Origin: Bacteroides sp.
GTDB lineage: Bacteria; Bacteroidota; Bacteroidia; Bacteroidales; Bacteroidaceae
Reading direction: 5' to 3'
NCBI GenBank assembly: GCA_030151885.1
Contig: JASLCG010000025.1
Span: 1-33,440 of the forward strand
Length of the DNA: 33,440 nt
The translations under genes were made by a program, and so were the position numbers. The notes under the pieces are model-generated. The model saw only the letters and a list, made by a program, of their open reading frames with translations, had not been told where the DNA came from and did no database searches. Within the stretch, counting starts at the first letter, position 1; each line of letters opens with the position of its first letter. This document shows positions 25,987 to 33,440 of the stretch, piece after piece.

Positions 25987-26017
25987 TAAGTGCCATTGAC
26001 TTTATCAATGGCACTTA
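25987..26017 (+). terminator. Terminator hairpin at the end of the salvage operon
   Basis: Arms 25987-25999 and 26005-26017 pair perfectly over 13 bp around the 5-base loop cttta. It lies 60 bases after the last stop of the operon. The T run is weak (atatccctttct). The stem core AAGTGCCATT is shared with the hairpin at 661-704. Confidence 0.7.
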
Positions 26018-26072
26018 ATATCCCTTTCTATACTCTTTCGAATTAAATAGTATAAGTCACACTCTTTTAAAG

Positions 26073-26145
26073 TTGCCGACATACCTCTATCTAGTCGGCA
26101 AGGAGACTGAGGTATATCGCCGACTAACCTGAGGTATGTCGGCAA
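26073..26145. repeat. Nested inverted repeat with recurring GAGGTAT and GCCGAC blocks
   Basis: Outer arms 26073-26087 and 26131-26145 are perfectly complementary over 15 bp. Inside, 26092-26098 (tagtcgg) pairs with 26120-26126 (ccgacta). The block GAGGTATATCGCCGAC (26109-26124) nearly repeats the right arm GAGGTATGTCGGCAA, so three related copies occur in 73 bases. It could be a folded RNA, a REP-like element or a protein-binding array; the sequence does not decide. Confidence 0.6.
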
Positions 26146-26228
26146 TCAACAAGCCTCTTGTCAGGCTCTAATAAAAAGATGCCTACAATCCATTTAATCG
26201 ATGCTTTACTTAATATATTCTTATATAA

Positions 26229-26268
26229 AAAATGCTTGGTAACTTTTGTTTTAAGTTACCAAGCATTT
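26229..26268 (-). terminator. Rho-independent terminator of the glyS-FKBP unit
   Basis: Arms 26230-26245 and 26253-26268 form a perfect 16-bp stem with a 7-base loop (tttgttt). Read on the minus strand, the stem is followed by a T-rich run (tttttatataa), as expected for a terminator located 48 bases beyond the FKBP stop. It could also stop plus-strand readthrough. Confidence 0.75.
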
Positions 26269-26316
26269 ATGTTTTATAAAAGATATTCTGTATTTCTAGA
26301 ACAGAGTTCTTTTCTA

Positions 26317-27051
26317 TTATTGTTCAATGATATCTACAAGTGTCAAATCAAATATTAACGTAGAATACCCAGGGATAGGACCTGACGAGTTTTTTCCATA
26401 AGCATATTTATATGGAATATAAACCTCTACACGATCTCCTGGACTCATCTCTTGCAACATTGCAGAAAAACCAGGCACAGTACTTCCAGGAATCATAATC
26501 TGACTATTATTAGGCTCTTTAGTAGTTAAATCTAAGTCAATAGAGATCAATGGATCTGGATGGTCCTCATTTGGTTTGGTAGCAAAGTTTGCATCGAAGT
26601 TAACAAAGTTCTTATAACCGCTAGTTATAAAGTATGGCTTTGGTAACTTATGCAACAATTCTTCTTTTGTAAATAACATTCCCCTATAAAACACTCTTAC
26701 TTTACTAGTCTCATAAGGTTTTTTATCTAAGCGAGCTTCAATACCTTCAGGGAAATCTTCTTTTGCCCAAATAGAGTTTTCATCTGTATAAAAGTTTCCA
26801 TATTTTTTATAATAAACTTCTATTGCTCTTCCTGAGTTGTTTTCAGAAGTTCCTAATATAGCTTTTAGTCCATGATCTACTTCTAGGTTTTGCTCTTGCT
26901 CGTCATAAGCCATTGCTAGAGAGTCCACAAACTGTATTGAACGTTCTTGCCAATTATGGAATACTCCTACATCTTCTTTCGTTTCACTACAAGAAGAGAG
27001 TAATAGCCCTATCATTAAAAATGGATATAGTATAAATCTCGCTTTAGTCAT
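26317..27051 (-). CDS. FKBP-type peptidyl-prolyl isomerase lipoprotein
   Basis: 244 residues. The N-terminus ends a hydrophobic run with LLLSSCSE, a lipobox, so this is a lipoprotein of the cell envelope. Residues about 115-243 form an FKBP domain: VRVFYRGML, IPGSTVPGFSAMLQEMSPGDRVEVYIPYKYAYG and PGYSTLIFDLTLVDI. The N-terminal 100 residues (including EDVGVFHNWQERS) are typical of the gliding-type GldI-like and related Bacteroidota FKBP lipoproteins. It probably assists folding of exported proteins. It starts 3 bases after the glycyl-tRNA synthetase stop, so the two share a transcript; there is no obvious functional link. Confidence 0.88.
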   Translation of the reverse strand: MTKARFILYPFLMIGLLLSSCSETKEDVGVFHNWQERSIQFVDSLAMAYDEQEQNLEVDHGLKAILGTSENNSGRAIEVYYKKYGNFYTDENSIWAKEDFPEGIEARLDKKPYETSKVRVFYRGMLFTKEELLHKLPKPYFITSGYKNFVNFDANFATKPNEDHPDPLISIDLDLTTKEPNNSQIMIPGSTVPGFSAMLQEMSPGDRVEVYIPYKYAYGKNSSGPIPGYSTLIFDLTLVDIIEQ

Positions 27052-27054
27052 AAC

Positions 27055-28593
27055 TTATTGTAATTTTTTTAATAATGATGTGATACTAACTCTATCAGCA
27101 ATAATGTTATTTAAATCTGCAATAGCTACACGCTCTTGCTCCATAGTATCACGATTACGTAAAGTTACACAATTATCTTTTAACGTATCATGATCTACAG
27201 TAATACAATATGGAGTACCAATTGCATCTTGACGGCGGTAACGTTTACCAATTGAATCTTTTTCGTCGTATTGACAGTTGAAGTGGAACTTCAATTCATC
27301 AATGATTTCTCTAGCTTTCTCTGGAAGACCATCTTTTTTAACCAATGGTAATACTGCTAGCTTAACAGGTGCTAGTGCAGCAGGTAGTTTAAGAACTACT
27401 CTCGATCCATTTTCAAGCTCTTCTTCTTTATACGAACCTGCTAGAATACTCAAGAACATTCTATCAACACCGATTGAAGTTTCTACAACATAAGGTACAT
27501 AAGACTCATTTAATTCTGGATCAAAATATTTGATACTCTTACCCGAGAATTTTTCATGCTGACTTAAATCAAAATCTGTACGAGAGTGAATTCCCTCTAC
27601 CTCTTTAAATCCAAAAGGCATTAAGTACTCAATATCTGTAGCAGCATTTGCATAGTGAGCAAGTTTGTCGTGATCGTGGAATCTGTAATTTTCACTACCA
27701 AATCCTAAATTTTCGTGCCATTGTAGTCTTGACTCTTTCCATTTTTTAAACCAGTCTAGTTCTGTTCCAGGACGTACAAAAAACTGCATTTCCATTTGTT
27801 CAAACTCACGCATACGGAAAACGAACTGACGAGCAACTATTTCATTTCTGAAAGCTTTACCAATCTGAGCAATACCAAATGGTATTTTCATACGACCACT
27901 TTTTTGCACATTCATATAGTTTACAAATATACCTTGTGCTGTTTCAGGACGTAAGTAAACTTTCATTGCACTTTCTGAGGTAGAACCCATCTCTGTTGAA
28001 AACATCAAGTTAAACTGACGTACTTCAGTCCAATCTCTTGTTCCTGATATAGGACAAGCTATCTCTTCATCAACAATAATTTGTCTTAGTTCAACTAAAT
28101 CATTATCATTTAAAGCTTTAGAAAAACGTTCGTGCAAAGCATCACGTTTTTCTTGGTAACCTAAAACTCTAGGATTAGTTTCTCTATACTGTTTTTCATC
28201 GAATGCTGCTCCAAATCTTTTTTGGGCTTTAGCTATCTCTTTATCTATTTTATCATCATACTTAGCTAGTTGATCTTCAACCAACACATCAGCACGATAA
28301 CGCTTCTTTGAGTCTTTGTTATCAATTAACGGATCATTAAAGGCATCAACGTGACCAGAAGCCTTCCAAATAGTAGGATGCATAAAAATAGCAGAATCGA
28401 TGCCCACAATATTTTCATGAAGCAACACCATGCTATCCCACCAGTATTTCTTTATGTTGTTTTTTAATTCCACACCCATCTGACCGTAGTCATAAACAGC
28501 CCCTAACCCATCATATATATCGCTTGAAGGGAAAACAAAACCGTATTCTTTACAGTGTGAAACTAATTTCTTAAAAACATCTTCTTGTGCCAT
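27055..28593 (-). CDS. glyS: Glycyl-tRNA synthetase (class II, single-chain alpha2 type)
   Basis: 512 residues, the usual length for the Bacteroidota enzyme. Class II core and family marks are YDGLGAVYDYGQMGVELKNN near the N-terminus, the TSESAMKVYLRPETAQGIFVNY block with motif 2-type residues, GIAQIGKAFRNEI, REFEQMEMQFFV, and ETSIGVDRMFLSIL (motif 3). The C-terminal anticodon-binding domain is seen in LAPVKLAVLPLVKKDG and YRRQDAIGTPYCITVD. It charges tRNA-Gly in the cytoplasm. It is divergent from the topoisomerase gene, with 181 bases between the two starts, and is the first gene of a two-gene unit. Confidence 0.97.
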   Translation of the reverse strand: MAQEDVFKKLVSHCKEYGFVFPSSDIYDGLGAVYDYGQMGVELKNNIKKYWWDSMVLLHENIVGIDSAIFMHPTIWKASGHVDAFNDPLIDNKDSKKRYRADVLVEDQLAKYDDKIDKEIAKAQKRFGAAFDEKQYRETNPRVLGYQEKRDALHERFSKALNDNDLVELRQIIVDEEIACPISGTRDWTEVRQFNLMFSTEMGSTSESAMKVYLRPETAQGIFVNYMNVQKSGRMKIPFGIAQIGKAFRNEIVARQFVFRMREFEQMEMQFFVRPGTELDWFKKWKESRLQWHENLGFGSENYRFHDHDKLAHYANAATDIEYLMPFGFKEVEGIHSRTDFDLSQHEKFSGKSIKYFDPELNESYVPYVVETSIGVDRMFLSILAGSYKEEELENGSRVVLKLPAALAPVKLAVLPLVKKDGLPEKAREIIDELKFHFNCQYDEKDSIGKRYRRQDAIGTPYCITVDHDTLKDNCVTLRNRDTMEQERVAIADLNNIIADRVSITSLLKKLQ

Positions 28594-28697
28594 CTTAAAA
28601 TTCTATTTTATAAATTGTTATATTTTTGCTATTATTGTATAGGGCATAACCCCCTATAAATTAAATGCAAAGTAAGCGAATTTTTCAATTAAATTAG

Positions 28698-28705
28698 TAT
28701 TTTTG
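28698..28705 (+). promoter_or_regulatory. Possible -7 element for the topoisomerase gene
   Basis: TATTTTTG fits TAnnTTTG, 69 bases before the start codon, but no TTG lies 19-21 bases upstream. A near direct repeat (ttgatgtaaa at 28725-28734, ttgatgttaaa at 28744-28754) follows it in the leader. GGAGG at 28758-28762 is an unusual Shine-Dalgarno-like match for this phylum, though 12 bases from the ATG. Confidence 0.3.
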
Positions 28706-28774
28706 TCTACTCATCATTGATAAATTGATGTAAAATTGAAAATTTGATGTTAAATATGGAGGAAAAAAGACTTT

Positions 28775-31438
28775 ATGAGTGATGATAAGCTAAACAACAC
28801 TGACAAGACCCCTGAAAATAATAACGAACAACCTACACCTCAAGCCTCTTCTGAGAACATAAAGCACCATTTAACTGGTATGTATAAAAACTGGTTTTTG
28901 GACTATGCCTCCTATGTTATTCTTGAAAGAGCAGTTCCTCATCTTTTAGATGGTCTTAAGCCTGTACAAAGACGTATTTTACACTCTATGAAACGCATGG
29001 ACGATGGTAGATACAATAAAGTAGCTAACATCGTTGGACATACTATGCAATTCCACCCGCATGGAGATGCTTCTATTGGTGATGCGTTAGTACAACTTGG
29101 GCAGAAAAATTTACTGATTGACTGCCAAGGAAACTGGGGTAACATATTAACTGGCGATAGAGCTGCTGCTCCTAGATATATCGAAGCTCGACTTTCAAAA
29201 TTTGCATTGGAAGTTGTTTTCAATAATAAAACCACCTTATGGCAAAAATCATACGATGGACGTAACAAAGAGCCAATAACACTACCCGTCAAATTTCCAC
29301 TTTTACTAGCTCAAGGAGTAGAGGGAATTGCTGTAGGTTTATCTTCCAAAATTTTACCTCATAACTTTAATGAGATTTGTGATGCAGCAATCAATTATCT
29401 TAACAATAAACCATTTGCCTTATACCCAGATTTTGAAACTGGTGGATATATAGATATCTCTAGGTATAATGATGGGGAACGTGGTGGAAATGTAAAGGTT
29501 AGAGCTAAAATAAACAAGATTGATAACAGAACACTATCTATTACAGAGATTCCTTATGGAAAAACTACATCTTCTGTTATTGACTCTATTTTAAGAGCTG
29601 TTGATAAAGGCAAATTTAAAATAAAAAAGATTGATGATAACACCTCTGCAGAAGTAGAAATTCTACTACATCTGCCTACAGGAGTTTCATCTGATAAAAC
29701 AATAGATGCACTATACGCATTTACAGATTGTGAGATTAGTATATCGCCTAACTGTTGTATTATTGGAGACAATAAGCCCCATTTTTTAACAGTTAGTGAT
29801 AATCTAAAACAATCAGTAGATAACACACTATATCTTCTTCAACAAGAGCTAGAAATTCGCAAACAAGAATTACTTGAAGCTTTACATCTAGCCTCCTTAG
29901 AAAAAATATTCATTGAGGAGCGTATCTACAAAGATAAGGAGTTTGAAGATGCTAATACTGTTAATATTGCCTGTAAGTATATAGACAAAAGATTAAAGCC
30001 TTTCTATCATCTATTCATCAGAAAAATAACTCAAGAAGATATTCTAAAACTGATGGAAATCAAGATGGCGAGGATTCTTAAATTCAACTCTAAAAAAGCT
30101 GAAGAATCTATCGTTAAAATGCAAGATGAGGTTAAACACATCGATAAAGAGCTTTCAAATATGAAAGATTACACTTGTAGATGGTTTAGAATGCTTAAAA
30201 CTAAATATGGGGCAGATTTTCCTCGTAAAACAGAAATTAGAAGCTTTGAAGCAATTGAGATTACTAAGGTAGCAGAAGCCAATTTAAAACTCTCTTTTAA
30301 TGCTAATGAAGGATTTATAGGAACTGACTTAAAAGAGGGAACTTTTGTTAATAATTGCTCTGAGTTTGATGATGTAATCATCTTCTATAAGAACGGGACG
30401 TATATGGTTACTCCAGTAGCTGATAAAAAGTTTATTGGACATGACGTTATTCATGTTGACGTATTCATAAAAAATGATGAGCGCACCATTTATAATGTTG
30501 TCTATAGAGATGGTAACGAAGATGGTATTTCTTATATTAAACGATTTGCAGTTAATGGAGTTATCAGAGATAAAGAGTATGATGTTACTCAAGGGACTCC
30601 AAAATCTGAGATAACTTATTTTAGTGCTAATCCTAATGGTGAAGCAGAAATTATACATGTCGCTCTTAAAATAAAACGTGGACAAAAACGTTTTGCTAGA
30701 AAAACAGAGTTTGAAAAAGACTTTAGTGAGATTGGAATTAAAGGTAGACAAGCCAAAGGAAATATTCTATCTAAGAGACCAATTCGTAAAATCAGCTTAA
30801 AAGAACAGGGTGTATCAACTTTGGGCGGTGTTGACATTTGGTTTGACCCAGATGTTAAGAAATTAAACCACGATGAAAGGGGTAAATATCTTGGTGAGTT
30901 TAAAGAAGAAGATAAAATACTTGTAGTTACAGATAAAGGTAATTTCTATACAACTTCTTTTGACTTAACAACTCACTTTGAAGGTAATATTCTTCACATT
31001 GAGAAGCTGGATACAGAAAAAGTTTGGACAGCCGTATTATTCGATATAAACAATAATAACTACCCATATATTAAGAGATTTAGCTTTGAAGAAACAAATA
31101 AGGTTGAAAGCTACTTAGGTAGTGAGAAAAGTGAGTTAATACACTTACTAGAAAAAGAAAGACCTTTGTTTAAAGTTACTTTTGGTGGAAAAGACAAACA
31201 TAGAGATTCTATAACAATTGATGCAAGCCTCTTCATTGATAAAAAAGGATTTGGTGCCAAAGGTAAAAGAATCACAACCTACTCTGTTGCTAAAATTGAA
31301 GATATTACTCCCGAAGAAACCCCTAAAGAGGTATGTGAACAAAAGTCTGAAACTAAAAATAAAGGTGACAAGGAAGAGAGTAAAAAAGATACTACTGAAG
31401 GAGACAAGAAAGGTACTAATCAAATGGAGCTATTCTAA
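28775..31438 (+). CDS. parC: DNA topoisomerase IV subunit A-like protein (GyrA/ParC family)
   Basis: 887 residues. Type IIA subunit A marks: LLDGLKPVQRRILHSM, HPHGDASIGDALVQLGQ, GNWGNILTGDRAAAPRYIEARL with the active-site tyrosine Y135, and AQGVEGIAVGLSSKILPHN. A long coiled-coil stretch follows (about 345-465), then a C-terminal beta-pinwheel-like domain lacking a recognisable GyrA-box, which favours ParC over GyrA. The last 40 or so residues are a charged Lys/Glu/Thr tail ending QMELF. With its B subunit it decatenates chromosomes. It heads a plus-strand unit with the next two genes (gaps of 11 and 6 bases), an arrangement that looks coincidental functionally. Confidence 0.9.
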   Translation: MSDDKLNNTDKTPENNNEQPTPQASSENIKHHLTGMYKNWFLDYASYVILERAVPHLLDGLKPVQRRILHSMKRMDDGRYNKVANIVGHTMQFHPHGDASIGDALVQLGQKNLLIDCQGNWGNILTGDRAAAPRYIEARLSKFALEVVFNNKTTLWQKSYDGRNKEPITLPVKFPLLLAQGVEGIAVGLSSKILPHNFNEICDAAINYLNNKPFALYPDFETGGYIDISRYNDGERGGNVKVRAKINKIDNRTLSITEIPYGKTTSSVIDSILRAVDKGKFKIKKIDDNTSAEVEILLHLPTGVSSDKTIDALYAFTDCEISISPNCCIIGDNKPHFLTVSDNLKQSVDNTLYLLQQELEIRKQELLEALHLASLEKIFIEERIYKDKEFEDANTVNIACKYIDKRLKPFYHLFIRKITQEDILKLMEIKMARILKFNSKKAEESIVKMQDEVKHIDKELSNMKDYTCRWFRMLKTKYGADFPRKTEIRSFEAIEITKVAEANLKLSFNANEGFIGTDLKEGTFVNNCSEFDDVIIFYKNGTYMVTPVADKKFIGHDVIHVDVFIKNDERTIYNVVYRDGNEDGISYIKRFAVNGVIRDKEYDVTQGTPKSEITYFSANPNGEAEIIHVALKIKRGQKRFARKTEFEKDFSEIGIKGRQAKGNILSKRPIRKISLKEQGVSTLGGVDIWFDPDVKKLNHDERGKYLGEFKEEDKILVVTDKGNFYTTSFDLTTHFEGNILHIEKLDTEKVWTAVLFDINNNNYPYIKRFSFEETNKVESYLGSEKSELIHLLEKERPLFKVTFGGKDKHRDSITIDASLFIDKKGFGAKGKRITTYSVAKIEDITPEETPKEVCEQKSETKNKGDKEESKKDTTEGDKKGTNQMELF

Positions 31439-31449
31439 AGTCGAATGAT

Positions 31450-32307
31450 ATGAAGAAAATAATACTGTTGAATATATTGCTGGTGATATTTAGTTTTAAA
31501 ATATTAGGGCAAAAGACTGAAGGGCTAGATCTTACTACAGATTTTCAAAAGATTAATAGAGCTATCTCATTTGGTGTTGGGCATGCTAATGTATTTGACA
31601 CGTATCTATCTCCACAAGAGTATAAAGGTATTGATTTTAGAGTGTCGAGGGAGTCTTTTCGAATGACAAATAGGATTAAGAATGTATCTATTCAAAATAT
31701 GATACAAACCAATATATCCTATACCAATAATTATATTAATAATAATAATTCACTGTCTGGCCTGGTTAATTGGAATTATGGACTTCACTATCAGTTTTTA
31801 ATCAGCCCAACTTTTAAAATTTTAGCTGGTGGGTTAATTGATGCGAATCTTGGGTTTATTTACAACATGAGAAATGGAAATAACCCAGCAACCGCAAAGG
31901 CATATTTAAATATCGCAGGTTCTGGAATTGCTATTTGGAAAACAAGAATCAAAAAATACCCGCTAATCTTAAGATATCAGTTGAATATTGCTTTAGCAGG
32001 AATGATGTTTTCACCTCATTATGGACAGTCTTATTATGAAATATTTTCGGTGGGAAATGATAAAAACACGTTTAGTTTTACATCTATTCATAATCAACCA
32101 GCATTTAGGCAATTCATCACTGTTGATTTCCCGATAAGGCAGGTTACATTAAGGTGTAGTTACGTATGTGATATTCAGCAGTCTAAAATTAATCATATCA
32201 AATCTCACATGTATGGACACTCTTTTATGATTGGATTTGTTCATAATTTATATAAACAGCGAAACAGACCTGTAGAAGCAAAAAACAATCATTTAAACGC
32301 TTACTAA
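31450..32307 (+). CDS. Secreted DUF3316-like protein, probable outer-membrane beta-barrel
   Basis: 285 residues. The signal peptide ends FKILG, with Q21 at the probable mature N-terminus. The mature part is rich in alternating hydrophobic, aromatic and polar residues (SFGVGHANVFDTYLSPQEYKG, WNYGLHYQFLI, FKILAGGLIDANLGF, HSFMIGFVHNLY), typical of a small beta-barrel. The SPQEYKG segment and overall length match DUF3316 proteins of Bacteroidales as I remember them. Function is unknown. It lies 11 bases after the topoisomerase gene and 6 bases before the protease gene, so it is probably co-transcribed with both. Confidence 0.6.
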   Translation: MKKIILLNILLVIFSFKILGQKTEGLDLTTDFQKINRAISFGVGHANVFDTYLSPQEYKGIDFRVSRESFRMTNRIKNVSIQNMIQTNISYTNNYINNNNSLSGLVNWNYGLHYQFLISPTFKILAGGLIDANLGFIYNMRNGNNPATAKAYLNIAGSGIAIWKTRIKKYPLILRYQLNIALAGMMFSPHYGQSYYEIFSVGNDKNTFSFTSIHNQPAFRQFITVDFPIRQVTLRCSYVCDIQQSKINHIKSHMYGHSFMIGFVHNLYKQRNRPVEAKNNHLNAY

Positions 32308-32313
32308 GCTTAT

Positions 32314-33327
32314 ATGAATCTAGTAAATAAATATATAAAACTGAGTTTAATCCTCTTAACAATCTTTATTTCAAGCTGTTACAAAGAGGATAAAATAGAC
32401 AATACGCCCTTAGGAAACTATAATGCTCTATGGAAGATTATTGATGAAAGATACTGCTACTTAGACTATAAGCAAATAGACTGGGATGCAGTTTATGAAA
32501 AATATCTGCCAAGGGTTACTAAATCTATCAAAAATGAAGATCTGTTTGACTTGTTTTCTGATATGCTTTCCGAATTAAAAGATGGGCATGTTAATTTATC
32601 GAGTACTTTTAATTTAGGTAGAGAATGGAGCTGGTACGAAGATTATCCTAGAAACTTTGAGGAGTCTATTATAGAAGAATACCTTGGAAAGGATTATAAA
32701 ATAGCTGGTGGCATTAAATATAAGATATTAGACGATAATATAGGATATCTTTACTACTCTAGTTTTACAAGCCCAGTAGGAAATGGAAACCTGGACCACA
32801 TCCTAAATTATTTAGCTTTATGCGACGGACTTATTATAGATATTAGACACAATGGTGGTGGTAACATTATCAACTCCTCAACATTAGCTGCACGTTTTAC
32901 AAACGAAGAAGTTTTAACAGGCTATATAATGCATAAAACGGGCAAAGGACATAGTAGTTTCTCAGAGCCATATCCTGTGAAAATAAAAGCTGCAAAAGGA
33001 ATTAAATGGCAAAAGAATGTAGCAGTTTTAACAAATAGAAGAACTTATAGTGCAGCAAATGATTTTGCCAATAATATGAAATGTATGAAGAATGCTGTCC
33101 TAATAGGCGACCATACAGGTGGTGGAGGTGGACTACCCTTCTCTTCTGAACTGCCTAATGGCTGGTCTGTACGTTTTTCTGCAAGTCCAATGCTAGATGC
33201 AAATAAACAGCATATAGAGTTTGGTATTGAACCAGATATAAAAGCTGAGATGGACATAGAAGATAAACTAACAATGAAAGATAGTATTATTGAGGTAGCT
33301 AGAGATTATTTGAAAAAAAATAAATAA
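32314..33327 (+). CDS. S41-family (C-terminal processing/tricorn-type) serine protease lipoprotein
   Basis: 337 residues. The N-terminus ends with LTIFISSCYKE, a lipobox. Residues about 30-110 are the helical S41 N-terminal part (LWKIIDERYCYLDY, LKDGHVNL). The core has IGYLYYSSF, LIIDIRHNGGGNI, and TNRRTYSAANDF with S246 as probable nucleophile, then GDHTGGGGGLPFSSELPNGW and IEFGIEPDI. No clear PDZ domain is seen, as in the shorter Bacteroidota S41 lipoproteins. A lysine a short way after the serine (in NNMKCMK) could complete a Ser-Lys pair, though this is uncertain. It would act in the periplasm or outer membrane on unknown substrates. Confidence 0.88.
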   Translation: MNLVNKYIKLSLILLTIFISSCYKEDKIDNTPLGNYNALWKIIDERYCYLDYKQIDWDAVYEKYLPRVTKSIKNEDLFDLFSDMLSELKDGHVNLSSTFNLGREWSWYEDYPRNFEESIIEEYLGKDYKIAGGIKYKILDDNIGYLYYSSFTSPVGNGNLDHILNYLALCDGLIIDIRHNGGGNIINSSTLAARFTNEEVLTGYIMHKTGKGHSSFSEPYPVKIKAAKGIKWQKNVAVLTNRRTYSAANDFANNMKCMKNAVLIGDHTGGGGGLPFSSELPNGWSVRFSASPMLDANKQHIEFGIEPDIKAEMDIEDKLTMKDSIIEVARDYLKKNK

Positions 33328-33332
33328 TAAAT

Positions 33333-33362
33333 TTGTGGTAACAAAAAAAGTTCCTATATTTG
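33333..33362 (+). promoter_or_regulatory. Promoter of tRNA-Leu
   Basis: TTG at 33333-33335 and TATATTTG at 33355-33362 are separated by exactly 19 bases, a full match to the Bacteroidota housekeeping promoter TTG-N19-TAnnTTTG. The -7 box ends 25 bases before the tRNA. Confidence 0.75.
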
Positions 33363-33387
33363 CATCGCTAAAGAAAACAAAGCATCT

Positions 33388-33440
33388 GCGGATGTGGCGT
33401 AATTGGTAGCCGCGCTAGACTTAGGATCTAGTGACGCGAG
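33388..33440 (+). tRNA. tRNA-Leu(TAG), 5' part, cut by the window end
   Basis: The sequence begins GCGGATG (acceptor arm), then TG and a D-arm with GGTAGCCGC. The anticodon stem ctaga/tctag encloses the loop cttagga, giving anticodon TAG for leucine CUA/CUN codons. The start of a long variable arm (tgacgcgag), typical of tRNA-Leu, is seen before the window ends. Confidence 0.92.

Larger units (their letters stand above)
25927..26316. other. Gene-free stretch between two convergent units, holding three hairpin structures
   Basis: About 390 bases without a convincing gene. It holds the operon terminator hairpin (25987-26017), a nested inverted repeat built from GAGGTAT/GCCGAC blocks (26073-26145), and the terminator of the minus-strand glyS-FKBP unit (26230-26268). 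The convergent arrangement explains the two end terminators but not the middle structure. Confidence 0.7.

Noticed and set aside
26158..26358. A 66-codon plus-strand open frame in the gap after the operon
   Set aside because: It runs through the terminator hairpin at 26230-26268 and into the 3' end of the opposite-strand FKBP gene, has no recognisable domain, and its composition looks like translated noncoding DNA.
28638..28658. Short inverted repeat TATAGGG/CCCTATA in the glyS leader as a riboswitch or T-box
   Set aside because: Only 7 bp of stem with no further conserved structure; T-box control is not expected in this phylum.
28668..28675. Minus-strand TTACTTTG as the glyS -7 box
   Set aside because: One mismatch to TAnnTTTG and no TTG at the right distance; too weak to list as a feature.
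30329..30751. A 140-codon minus-strand open frame inside the topoisomerase gene
   Set aside because: It lies wholly inside a well-supported gene, and its Ser/Phe/Ile-rich product is typical of antisense translation of A/T-rich coding DNA.
1..33440. CRISPR array, transposase, integrase, prophage or anti-phage system
   Set aside because: No regularly spaced direct repeats, transposase or integrase motifs, or known defence domains were seen in any reading frame.

Overview
The window is low-GC DNA (roughly one third G+C) from a member of the Bacteroidota, most likely Bacteroidales. The evidence is a SusD C-terminus at the left edge, TAnnTTTG-type promoter elements, FKBP and S41 lipoproteins, and several secreted proteins with glutamine directly after the predicted signal-peptidase site. 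I cannot fix the genus from sequence alone.

Left part (1-4406): the end of a SusD-like outer-membrane glycan-binding lipoprotein, two strong hairpins, a secreted GH9 glycosidase fused to a CE4-like deacetylase domain, and a multi-spanning protein of the DUF5009/HGSNAT/MurT family. This looks like the end of a polysaccharide utilization locus.

Centre (4537-25926): a promoter followed by 14 same-strand genes with gaps of at most 28 bases or ATGA overlaps. It reads as one peptidoglycan (MurNAc) salvage operon. In order: NamZ-like exo-muramidase, Na+/solute symporter, modular Amidase_3-type amidase, phosphoesterase/beta-propeller protein, two-domain GT2 glycosyltransferase, DUF4922 GalT/Apa2-like protein, SpoIID-domain protein, AmpG-like permease, second NamZ-like enzyme, D-lactate dehydrogenase, MurT-like membrane protein, MurK-like kinase, MurQ etherase, and a beta-lactamase-fold/SGNH fusion. 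The inferred flow is: amidase strips peptides and NamZ enzymes release MurNAc in the periplasm; the SGNH domain may remove O-acetyl groups; AmpG, MurT or the symporter import the products; MurK makes MurNAc-6-P; MurQ splits it to GlcNAc-6-P and D-lactate; the flavin/Fe-S dehydrogenase oxidises the D-lactate. The least explained part is the translationally coupled GT2-DUF4922-SpoIID cassette, whose three products all appear cytoplasmic. It is my best candidate for an undescribed subsystem.

Right part (25927-33440): an intergenic stretch with three hairpin structures, a minus-strand glyS-FKBP pair, then plus-strand topoisomerase IV subunit A, a DUF3316-like secreted protein and an S41 protease lipoprotein, ending in the 5' part of a tRNA-Leu(TAG) with its own promoter. 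This part is housekeeping.
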